From assembly GCA_035513995.1 (NCBI GenBank), contig DATKBL010000134.1:1-28341 (forward strand): a stretch of DNA of 28,341 nt, in the 5' to 3' direction. Below the pieces are notes generated by a model. The model did no database searches. It was not told the DNA's origin and saw only the letters and a program-made list of their open reading frames with translations. Positions 1 through 6,786 of the stretch are shown piece after piece; the stretch's first letter is position 1; each line of letters begins with the position of its first letter. The stretch comes from DASUTW01 sp035513995 (GTDB taxonomy: Bacteria; Actinomycetota; UBA4738; CALAEC01). Position numbers and translations under genes: made by a program.

Positions 1-419
1 GCCGGAAGGCGCCGGGGCTCCCCGTAGATCGTCCCTCCGGAAGCCGCGTAGACGACCTTGCGGGTCCCGGTCCGGGCGGCGGCCTCCAGGAGGTTGATCG
101 TCCCCAAGACGTTGATCTCGGCGTCGTGCTTCGGGTCCTCCAGCGACGGCCGCACCCCCGACTGCGCCGCGAGGTGCATCACGATCTCGGGCTGGTGCTT
201 CTCGAAGACCGCGGGGATGGCCTCGGCCCGGATGTCAAGGTTGTAGAACTGGAAGTCCTTGCCGTATCCGCGGGCCTCCGCCAGGTTCGCGATGCGGCCC
301 ACCGAGAGATCGTCGATGCCGACCACGCGGTACCCCTGCGCCAGCATCCGATCGCAGAGATGGGAGCCGATGAACCCCGCCGCCCCCGTCACGAGGACGG
401 TGCCCGACTCGTCGCTCAT
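1..419 (-). CDS. NAD-dependent sugar-nucleotide epimerase/dehydratase, C-terminus cut by window edge
   Basis: Only the first 139 codons are present; the gene runs off the left edge. Reading from the ATG at 419, the protein has the extended short-chain dehydrogenase Rossmann motif TGAAGFIGSHL at residues 11-21, an acidic residue pair after beta-2 (GIDDLS), a conserved LDIR, HLAAQSGVRPS near 83-93, and ASGGTIYGEP near residues 126-135, as in UDP-glucose/UDP-GlcNAc 4-epimerases and related dehydratases. The catalytic YxxxK lies beyond the edge, so the substrate cannot be fixed. Its ATG overlaps the tsaD stop (ATGA), so translation is probably coupled to tsaD. A link to envelope sugar synthesis is plausible given glmS, glmM and alr upstream, but that is inference. 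Confidence 0.9.
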   Translation of the reverse strand, partial: MSDESGTVLVTGAAGFIGSHLCDRMLAQGYRVVGIDDLSVGRIANLAEARGYGKDFQFYNLDIRAEAIPAVFEKHQPEIVMHLAAQSGVRPSLEDPKHDAEINVLGTINLLEAAARTGTRKVVYAASGGTIYGEPRRLP

Positions 420-1420
420 CCGAGGGCCAACCCGGGGTCGGCGGCCACGTCCCACCCGTGGCGCTCGCCCCGACGGAGCCGGAAGTACCCGGCCGAGGCG
501 ATCATCGCGGCGTTGTCGGTGCAGAGCTCGGGAGGCGGGAAGTGGAGGCGCACCCCCCTCCGATCGGCCTCCTCGGCCATCCGCTCCCGCAGGCGCGAGT
601 TGGCGACCACCCCTCCGCCCAGCAGCACGGTCGGGGCGCCGCGCTCCTCGGTGGCGGCGAACGTCTTCTGCACCTGGACGTCGACGATCGCCTCCTGGAA
701 GGAGGCGGCGAGGTCGGCGACCGGGATCTCACGACCGGCTTCCTGCTCGGCCCGGACGTGGCGGATCACCGCCGTCTTCAGGCCCGAAAGCGAGAAGTCG
801 TAGTCCCCCGACCCGGCCATCGCCCGGGGGAACCGGATCGCCTCCGGGTCGCCCTCCCGCGCCAGCCGGTCGAGGGCCGGCCCCCCGGGGAACCCCAGCC
901 CCAGGAATCGAGCGATCTTGTCGAACGCCTCTCCCGCAGCGTCGTCCAGCGTCTGCCCGACAACCTCGTAGCGGTGCTCCTCGGGCATGTGGACGAGCAT
1001 CGTGTGGCCGCCGGAGACGATCAGGACGACGTACGGAGGCTCGGGCGGGCCGTGCTCCAGGAAGTTCGCGTAGATGTGCCCCTCGAGGTGGTTCACGCCG
1101 AGGAAGGGGACGCCGAGCGCCAGCGCGGCGGCCTTCGCCGTGGCCAGGCCCACGAGCAAGGCTCCCACCAGGCCCGGCCCCCGGGTCACCGCGACGGCCT
1201 CGACCTCGCGCCACCCGATGCCCGCCTCCTCGAGGGCCCGCTCCATCAGCGGGCCCAGCCGCTCCACGTGCGCGCGGGACGCGAGCTCGGGCACGACCCC
1301 CCCGAAGCGCGCGTGCACGTCGTGCTGGCTCGCCAGGAGGTTCGAGGCGACCTTCAGCCCGTCCTCCACGACCGCCGCCGCGGTCTCGTCGCACGAGGTC
1401 TCGATGCCCAGGACCCTCAC
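416..1420 (-). CDS. tsaD: tRNA N6-threonylcarbamoyladenosine synthase subunit TsaD
   Basis: TsaD (Kae1/Gcp family) transfers the threonylcarbamoyl group from TC-AMP to A37 of ANN-decoding tRNAs, acting with TsaB and TsaE in the cytoplasm. The 334-residue protein opens with the family signature GIETSCDET (residues 5-13). It carries the metal-binding histidines H111 and H115 in NHLEGH, the SGGHT nucleotide-binding segment near 136-140, GGGVVANSRLR near 268-278 and the third ligand D302 in TDNAAM. Length is normal. Translation starts at a GTG whose last two bases are shared with the rimI stop (GTGA overlap). Together with tsaE, tsaB and rimI this is the classic actinobacterial t6A cluster. Many actinobacteria have groES-groEL next to tsaD; here an epimerase follows. 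Confidence 0.97.
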   Translation of the reverse strand: MRVLGIETSCDETAAAVVEDGLKVASNLLASQHDVHARFGGVVPELASRAHVERLGPLMERALEEAGIGWREVEAVAVTRGPGLVGALLVGLATAKAAALALGVPFLGVNHLEGHIYANFLEHGPPEPPYVVLIVSGGHTMLVHMPEEHRYEVVGQTLDDAAGEAFDKIARFLGLGFPGGPALDRLAREGDPEAIRFPRAMAGSGDYDFSLSGLKTAVIRHVRAEQEAGREIPVADLAASFQEAIVDVQVQKTFAATEERGAPTVLLGGGVVANSRLRERMAEEADRRGVRLHFPPPELCTDNAAMIASAGYFRLRRGERHGWDVAADPGLALG

Positions 1421-1968
1421 GGCGTCCGCAGCTCCTCCGGGAGCGAGCCCCGGATCCCGTCGAGGATCCGCCGGTACGCCTCCGTCCGGATGTCGTCGGT
1501 CCACATCACGAGCGCGTCCTCGCCGATCTCCTGGTAGTAGTTCTTCCGCACGCCGATGGGCCGGAAGCCGAACCGCCCGTACATCCGCTGCGCCGCGTGG
1601 TTCGTCACCCGCACCTCGAGGGACACAGCGACCGCGTCCATCGCCCCGGCCTGCTCGAGCAGCTCGATCAGGAGGCGGGTCCCGATCCTCCGGCGCTGCT
1701 GGTCGGGGTGGACGGCGATCGTCGTGACGTGGGCCTCGTCGCCGTAGGACAGCAGGCCCCCGTAGCCCACCACCTCGCGATCGAGGAGCGCCACGAAGTA
1801 GGCCCGGTCCTTCTGGTTGCGCATCTCCGCGAGGAACAGGTTCGCGCTCCACGGCCGGGGGTAGACCTGTCGCTCGATCGCCATGATGCCCTTGAGATGC
1901 CGGCGACGCATGCGCGTCACCTGGATCTCAGGCGCTCCGCGCTCGTCGATCCCAGTTGATCTCCGCAT
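1417..1968 (-). CDS. rimI: GNAT N-acetyltransferase RimI-like
   Basis: A GNAT-fold acetyltransferase of the RimI type, whose characterised members acetylate the N-terminal alanine of ribosomal protein S18; actinobacterial homologues have broader specificity. The acetyl-CoA loop is HPDQQRRRIGTRLL (residues 87-100). The RimI-type strand LEVRVTN (117-123) is followed by a Tyr at 130 and GRFGF, matching the family's C-terminal signature. I chose the ATG at 1968 because GAGGA lies six bases upstream; this gives 183 residues and a 41-base overlap with tsaB. A GTG at 1920 would give 167 residues, closer to many homologues, but has a weaker ribosome-binding site. The stop overlaps the tsaD GTG start. 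Confidence 0.92.
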   Translation of the reverse strand: MRRSTGIDERGAPEIQVTRMRRRHLKGIMAIERQVYPRPWSANLFLAEMRNQKDRAYFVALLDREVVGYGGLLSYGDEAHVTTIAVHPDQQRRRIGTRLLIELLEQAGAMDAVAVSLEVRVTNHAAQRMYGRFGFRPIGVRKNYYQEIGEDALVMWTDDIRTEAYRRILDGIRGSLPEELRTP

Positions 1969-2632
1969 CAGACTTCCTCAGGTAGAGGGGCACGATCTCG
2001 TGCGGGCTGGCCGTCTGCTCCCGATGGAACCGCGGGATCGCCAGCTCGAGGAGCCACACCGCGAGGGGGAAGGCGTTCGCCGTGGAGGCGAACTCGACCC
2101 CCGAGGCGTCGCGCTCGAGGACGCGACGGTGCATCAGGGCGCCGCCTCCGACGAGGAGCGTCTCCTCGGGCGACGCCTCCAGCTCGGCGGCGAGGCGCTC
2201 GGGCGGGCCGACGGACGGCTCGGTCTCGCGGGTCACGCCCCCCGGGACCGAGCGATAGAACGACCAGAAGACCTCACCCCGCTTCGCGTCGAGGACGGCG
2301 CAGATGCGCTCGCGAGCGTAGCGGACCGAGTAGGCCAGCACGTCGAGCGAGCCGAGGCCGACCATCGGCAGGCGGAGGACCTGGGCCAGCCCCTTGGCGG
2401 TCGAGATGCCGACGCGGAGGCCGGTGAAGAGGCCGGGGCCGAGCCCGACAGCCACCCCGCCCAGCTGGTCGAGGTCGATCTCCGACCAGGCCAGGAGCCG
2501 CTCGATCGCGGGCACGGTAACCTCCGAATGGCCCCGGCCCCACGAGACGACCGCCGAGGCCACGACACCCTGCTCGCTGCCGAGCGCGATGCTCGTCTGG
2601 GGCGTGGACGTCTCCAGGGCCAGCACGATCAT
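1928..2632 (-). CDS. tsaB: tRNA t6A biosynthesis protein TsaB
   Basis: TsaB is the catalytically inactive paralogue and dimer partner of TsaD, required for t6A synthesis. The 234-residue protein begins LALETSTPQTSIAL, the degenerate ASKHA phosphate-1 segment typical of TsaB, and carries GLGPGLFTGLRVG (residues 63-75), the most recognisable family motif. It lacks the TsaD HxxxH metal site, as expected. The ATG shares one base with the tsaE stop (TGATG), and the 3' end runs into rimI. Length is normal for the family. Confidence 0.95.
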   Translation of the reverse strand: MIVLALETSTPQTSIALGSEQGVVASAVVSWGRGHSEVTVPAIERLLAWSEIDLDQLGGVAVGLGPGLFTGLRVGISTAKGLAQVLRLPMVGLGSLDVLAYSVRYARERICAVLDAKRGEVFWSFYRSVPGGVTRETEPSVGPPERLAAELEASPEETLLVGGGALMHRRVLERDASGVEFASTANAFPLAVWLLELAIPRFHREQTASPHEIVPLYLRKSDAEINWDRRARSA

Positions 2633-3123
2633 CAGGCCGCCCTCCAGGTGCCGAGCGAGCCGACGAGCTCCGGCCAGCGCGCCTCCCACGCGGGTCCCCG
2701 CGCCCGCACCACCACCTCGCGATCCCGCTCCCCCTCCAGCGAGAGGAGCTCCACCTCGAGGTGGGAGGCGGGCAGCAGCCCCTCGATCCCCCCTCCCCAC
2801 TCGATGAAGACCACGCCGTGAGGATCGAGGAGGTCCTCGAAGCCGAGGTCCAGCACCTCCTGGATGCGCTCCAGCCGGTAGACGTCCAGGTGGTAGATGG
2901 GGAGCGTGCCGCGGTACTCGCGGACGAGCACGAACGTGGGCGAGCCGACCGGGTCCTCCACCCCGAGCTCACGAGCGGCCCCCTGGACGAGGTTCGTCTT
3001 TCCCGCGCCGAGGTCACCCGTCAGGCTGATCACGTCGCCGGGGACGAGCACGCGGGCGATCGCCGCCCCCACCTCTCGCGTCTCCTCCGGCGACCGGGTC
3101 CGGAGGCGGGTCTCGCTCGTCAT
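2632..3123 (-). CDS. tsaE: tRNA t6A biosynthesis ATPase TsaE
   Basis: TsaE is a small P-loop ATPase that resets the TsaB-TsaD complex between rounds of t6A synthesis. In 163 residues it shows the Walker A motif GDLGAGKT (36-43), the family's SPTF (61-64), HLDVYRL (78-84), and EWG (108-110), all in the normal order. The ATG shares its first base with the stop of the upstream uracil-DNA glycosylase gene (TGATG), and its own stop shares a base with the tsaB ATG. This places it firmly inside the coupled chain. Confidence 0.96.
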   Translation of the reverse strand: MTSETRLRTRSPEETREVGAAIARVLVPGDVISLTGDLGAGKTNLVQGAARELGVEDPVGSPTFVLVREYRGTLPIYHLDVYRLERIQEVLDLGFEDLLDPHGVVFIEWGGGIEGLLPASHLEVELLSLEGERDREVVVRARGPAWEARWPELVGSLGTWRAA

Positions 3124-3719
3124 CAGAAGAGCCCGAGCTGCTCCTCGACCACCGGAGGGACCTCCTCCAGGGCGGCCTTGATCGTGGCGAAGTCCTCGCG
3201 GAGCGCCCGCATCTGGGGGCCTCCCTCGCCGCCACCGTGGAGGGCGGCGGCCGGATGGAAGGTGGGGATGACGGTGCGGCCGCGCCAGACCTCCTTCTGA
3301 CCTCGGACCCGCGAGATCGACACCTGTCGGTCGAGGATCACCCTCGTGGCGAAGTTCCCCAGCGTGACGATGACCTGCGGGTCGATCAGGTCCACCTGCT
3401 GCATCAGATAGGGCGAGCAGGCCTCGATCTCGTCGGGCATCGGGTCGCGGTTCCCCGGGGGGCGGCACTTCACCACGTTCGCGATGTACACGTCGCCCCG
3501 CGAGAGCCCGATCTCGCCCAGCAGGCGGTTGAGGAGCTGGCCCGCGGCCCCCACGAACGGGACGCCCTGACGGTCCTCGTGGAAGCCGGGCCCTTCGCCG
3601 ATGAACATGATCCCGGCGCTCGGGCTGCCGTCGCCGAACACCACCTGGGTGCGCCCCTCGGAGAGGCGGCACCTGGTGCAGGTGGATGCGACCTGAGCGA
3701 CCTCTTCGAGCTGCGTCAT
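3123..3719 (-). CDS. Uracil-DNA glycosylase, family 4 (iron-sulfur type)
   Basis: Family 4 uracil-DNA glycosylases remove uracil arising from cytosine deamination and carry a [4Fe-4S] cluster. The 198-residue protein has four cysteines at the expected places, C14 and C17 (CTRC) plus C85 and C101. The uracil-binding segment GEGPGFHEDRQGVPFVG (41-57) is followed by AG and LL, and the late catalytic motif region reads TFHPAA near 153-158. It is unusual to find this gene between alr and tsaE. Its ATG overlaps the peptidase stop (ATGA), and its stop overlaps the tsaE ATG, so it is expressed with the t6A genes. High GC gives many cytosines prone to deamination, but a functional reason for the location is speculative. 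Confidence 0.93.
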   Translation of the reverse strand: MTQLEEVAQVASTCTRCRLSEGRTQVVFGDGSPSAGIMFIGEGPGFHEDRQGVPFVGAAGQLLNRLLGEIGLSRGDVYIANVVKCRPPGNRDPMPDEIEACSPYLMQQVDLIDPQVIVTLGNFATRVILDRQVSISRVRGQKEVWRGRTVIPTFHPAAALHGGGEGGPQMRALREDFATIKAALEEVPPVVEEQLGLF

Positions 3720-4624
3720 CGGCCCCCCTCCTCGGCGGCCGTGGGGATGCCGGCGAGGCCCTCGGCCAGCCGCACCGCCCGACGGACGGCGTCCACGAGC
3801 GCTTCCTCGGCGAGGCGCTCGAGGAGCGGCTGGGGAGCGTCCACGGCGCCCGTCGCCAGGGTGAAGACGGTGTCTCCGTCCCACATTGTATGCGCGGGCC
3901 GGATCGCCCTCGCAAGGCCGTCGTGGGCGGCGACCGCCAGCAGGTGCGCCCGCTCGCGCGACAGGCGGGCGTCGGTGGCCAGGACGACCAGCGTCGTGTT
4001 CCCGAGCGGGGGGGTGGTCTCGTCGGCCTCGGGGAGGCTGCCCGCCAGCGAGACCCCGTCGTCGTCCACGACCGCGCCGACGGCGTTCACGACCGCGAGG
4101 GCTCCGACCGTGATCCCCTCGTCGACGATCGAAGAGGTTCCCAGCCCTCCCTTCACGGCACGCTCTCGCCCGAGGAGCTTGCCGACCGTCGCGCCGGTGC
4201 CCGCGCCCACGCTTCCCTCGGGGATCTCCTCCGCGGCCGCCTCGCAGGCCGCGAAGCCCTGCTCGGGTCCGGGGCGGACGCCGGGGTCGCCCGCGTCCAG
4301 GTCGAAGACCACGGCGGCGGGGACGATGGGGACGCGGGCGACCCCGGCGTCGAACCCGCGGCCTCGCTCCTCGAGCCACCGCACGACCCCGTCGGCGGCG
4401 GCCAGCCCGAAAGCGCTTCCCCCGGTCAGCAGCAGGGCGTCGGCGTGCTCGACCAGCATCCCGGGGCGCAGGAGGTCGGTCTCGCGGGTCCCCGGGGCTC
4501 CGCCCCGCACCTCACCGGAGGCGACCGTCCCCTCGGGGCAGAGCACCACGGTGCATCCGGTGGCGGCCTGCGCGTCGGTCCAGTGCCCGACGCGCAGGCC
4601 GCCCACGTCGGTGAGGCGGCTCAC
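3716..4624 (-). CDS. Peptidase family S58 / P1 (DmpA-NylC type) autoprocessing hydrolase
   Basis: The 302-residue protein belongs to the N-terminal-nucleophile hydrolases of the P1/DmpA/NylC family, known for L-aminopeptidase D-amidase, beta-aminopeptidase and nylon-oligomer hydrolase activities. Visible family features are the start TDVGGLRVGHWTDA, LLLTGGSAFGLAAADGV (residues 64-80), and GNTTLVVLATDA (208-219). The probable self-cleavage site is between N209 and T210, making Thr210 the nucleophile of the mature small chain. No signal peptide is seen, so it is probably cytoplasmic. Its GTG start overlaps the hydrolase stop (GTGA). The natural substrate cannot be predicted. The neighbouring alr makes D-alanine, and some family members act on D-amino acid amides, but that connection is only suggestive. 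Confidence 0.9.
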   Translation of the reverse strand: MSRLTDVGGLRVGHWTDAQAATGCTVVLCPEGTVASGEVRGGAPGTRETDLLRPGMLVEHADALLLTGGSAFGLAAADGVVRWLEERGRGFDAGVARVPIVPAAVVFDLDAGDPGVRPGPEQGFAACEAAAEEIPEGSVGAGTGATVGKLLGRERAVKGGLGTSSIVDEGITVGALAVVNAVGAVVDDDGVSLAGSLPEADETTPPLGNTTLVVLATDARLSRERAHLLAVAAHDGLARAIRPAHTMWDGDTVFTLATGAVDAPQPLLERLAEEALVDAVRRAVRLAEGLAGIPTAAEEGGR

Positions 4625-5670
4625 CCCGCGGCCTGCTGCGGGACCAGGACCTCTTCGAGGAACCCGTCGAGCAGATCGTTGAAGAGGCGGTGCTGCTCCA
4701 GCATCGCGACATGGCCCGCCCGCGTGATGACGTAGCCCCGCCCGTCGGGCAGCGCCTCGCGCATCGCGACGGCGCTGGTCTTCGGGGTCACCGCGTCGCG
4801 ATCCCCGACGATCACCAGGGCGGGGACCGTGATCGTCTCGAGAGCCCTCCGCAGGTCCAGCTCCATCAGGCTGCGCAGCATATGGGTCCAGACCTCGACC
4901 CGAGCGCCCGCGCTGATGCGCGTCACGTACTCGACCTGCGCGGCGGAGGCGTCGGGCCCGAAGTTCGTCGTCCGGCCGATGAGGAACGCAAGGTCCCGCC
5001 CCCAGCGGTCCATCGCCCGCTGGATCCGCTCGGCCCGATGGGGGTCGAACAGCACCCGGTCGGTCAGGGGACGCAGCCGCCGCTCCAAAGAGGCCCCCAG
5101 GGTGCCCAGCAGCCCCAGCAGGACGTCGGACGCCGCCGTGTCCGCCAGCACCACGCCCCGGACGCGCTCGCCGAACTCGGCCGGGTAGCGGTCCGCGAAC
5201 GAGAGGATCCCCATGCCGCCCAGGCTGTGCCCCACCAGCACGACGGGGCCGCTCCCGACCGTCTGGTCAAGGACCGCCCGGAGGTCGCGGCCGACCGCGT
5301 CGAGGCTGAAGTCGCCGCCCGGAGGGTTCCCCGACCGGCCGTGCCCGCGCTGATCGAAGAGGACGCAGCGGTAGCGGTCCGAGAGCTCGCGCCACTGGTA
5401 GTGCCAGGTGGACATGTCGAGCGTGAACCCGTGGGAGAAGACGATCGCGGGTGCGTCCCGGGGGCCTGCCGCGCGGACGGCGAGGTCGGTGCCGTCGAAC
5501 GAGCGGATCGGGCCGAGGTCCTCCACGGGGAGGGTCCCGAAGGCCTCCCCGGCCTCGGGGTCGGGCCGGGTGCGGTGGCGTCGGACCGATCCCCGACCGG
5601 CCAGCACGGCGCCGGCCACGCCCGCAGCGATCGCGACGGCCCCAGCCGCGGCTCTGCGAGCGGCGCTCAT
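4621..5670 (-). CDS. Alpha/beta-fold hydrolase with N-terminal membrane anchor
   Basis: A 349-residue alpha/beta hydrolase. The nucleophile elbow is GHSLGG (Ser149 central), the acid is probably D292 in GDRDAVTP, and the histidine is H320 in AGHVAMLE. The oxyanion-hole HG lies at 80-81, followed by DQRGHGRS (106-113). Residues about 8-25 are a run of Ala, Val, Gly and Ile after an RR pair, so this is a signal anchor or signal peptide and the enzyme probably faces the outside. In several actinobacteria, such as Streptomyces, an alpha/beta hydrolase follows alr in the same way, so the position is conserved. Its ATG overlaps the alr stop (ATGA). The substrate is unknown; esterase or lipase-like chemistry is the safest statement. 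Confidence 0.9.
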   Translation of the reverse strand: MSAARRAAAGAVAIAAGVAGAVLAGRGSVRRHRTRPDPEAGEAFGTLPVEDLGPIRSFDGTDLAVRAAGPRDAPAIVFSHGFTLDMSTWHYQWRELSDRYRCVLFDQRGHGRSGNPPGGDFSLDAVGRDLRAVLDQTVGSGPVVLVGHSLGGMGILSFADRYPAEFGERVRGVVLADTAASDVLLGLLGTLGASLERRLRPLTDRVLFDPHRAERIQRAMDRWGRDLAFLIGRTTNFGPDASAAQVEYVTRISAGARVEVWTHMLRSLMELDLRRALETITVPALVIVGDRDAVTPKTSAVAMREALPDGRGYVITRAGHVAMLEQHRLFNDLLDGFLEEVLVPQQAAG

Positions 5671-6770
5671 CCGTGGAGGTACTCCCGGGGGACGCGCTCG
5701 CTGACCGCGCACACCACCTCGTACCCGATGGTCCCCCACCAGGCCGCGACGTCCTCGACGAGGATCTCGTCCTCGCCCTGACGCCCCCAGAGGACCACCT
5801 CGTCGCCGGCCTCGACCGGGTCGTCGCCGCAATCTACGAGAAGCTGGTCCATCGTCACCGTGCCCACCACCGGGTACCGCTGGCCGCGGATCAGCACCCG
5901 GGCTCGGTTCGAGAGCGACCGCGCGAACCCGTCCGCGTACCCCACGGGCACCATGGCGATGTTGGCGTCCCTGCTCAGCCGATAGGTGAACCCGTAGGAG
6001 ACCGCGTGCCCACGACCGATCCGCTTCACGAGCGAGACGCGCGAGCGAAGGGACATCACGGGGCGGAGGTCGGCGAACCCGGCGAGGGAGGGGTCGGGGG
6101 CGACGCCGTAGGTCCCGATCCCGATGCGCACGAGGTCGAGCCGCGACTCGGGGATCACCATCGAGGCTGCCGTGTTCGCCGCGTGGCAGACGCGGGGTCG
6201 CAGGCCCCGCTCCGACAGCCCGGTCAGCAGGCGCCCGAACGTGGAGAGCTGCTGGCGGGTCGCCGGGTCGTCGGGGGCCTCCGACTTGGCGAAGTGCGTG
6301 AGGATCCCCTCGACCTCGAGGCGCTCTGCCGCCCGCTCCAGGAAGCCCTCGGCCAGGTCGGGCAGGAGCCCCACCCGGTGCATCCCGGTGTCGACCTTCA
6401 CGTGGGCCCGGGCACGCCGGCCCAGGGTCTCCGCCGCCTCCGCGAGCCCCTCGATGCCCTCCTCCGTGTACAGGACGGGGGTGAGGTCGGCGGCGAGCGC
6501 CTCCTTCTCGGAGCCCCTGGGGAACTCGGTCAGGACGAGCACGGGCGCGGCGATGCCCGCCTCTCGGAGGGCGATCCCCTCCTCGACGAGGGCGACCCCG
6601 AGCCACGCGGCCCCGGCCTCGAGGGCGGCGCGGGCGATCGGCACGGCGCCGTGCCCGTACCCGTTGGCCTTCACCACCGCCATGTACGCCGTGCCCTCCC
6701 TGTCGAGGGCGCGGACGTTGTGGCGGACGGCGTCGAGGTCGATCACCGCGACCGTCGGCCGGTACCTCAC
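5667..6770 (-). CDS. alr: Alanine racemase
   Basis: A PLP-dependent fold-type III racemase that interconverts L- and D-alanine for peptidoglycan cross-links. The 367-residue protein carries the PLP lysine K34 in VVKANGYGHG, the substrate and PLP segments HVKVDTGMHR and GIGTYGV, SYGFTYR and VGYADGF with the conserved tyrosines, and the C-terminal GTVTMDQ signature. I chose the GTG at 6770 because GGAGG lies seven bases upstream and the protein then begins RYRPTVAVIDLDAVRHN, as is usual. It follows nnr after 16 bases and heads the overlapping gene chain to its left. Confidence 0.96.
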   Translation of the reverse strand: MRYRPTVAVIDLDAVRHNVRALDREGTAYMAVVKANGYGHGAVPIARAALEAGAAWLGVALVEEGIALREAGIAAPVLVLTEFPRGSEKEALAADLTPVLYTEEGIEGLAEAAETLGRRARAHVKVDTGMHRVGLLPDLAEGFLERAAERLEVEGILTHFAKSEAPDDPATRQQLSTFGRLLTGLSERGLRPRVCHAANTAASMVIPESRLDLVRIGIGTYGVAPDPSLAGFADLRPVMSLRSRVSLVKRIGRGHAVSYGFTYRLSRDANIAMVPVGYADGFARSLSNRARVLIRGQRYPVVGTVTMDQLLVDCGDDPVEAGDEVVLWGRQGEDEILVEDVAAWWGTIGYEVVCAVSERVPREYLHG

Positions 6771-6786
6771 GCGCTCACCTCCGGCG

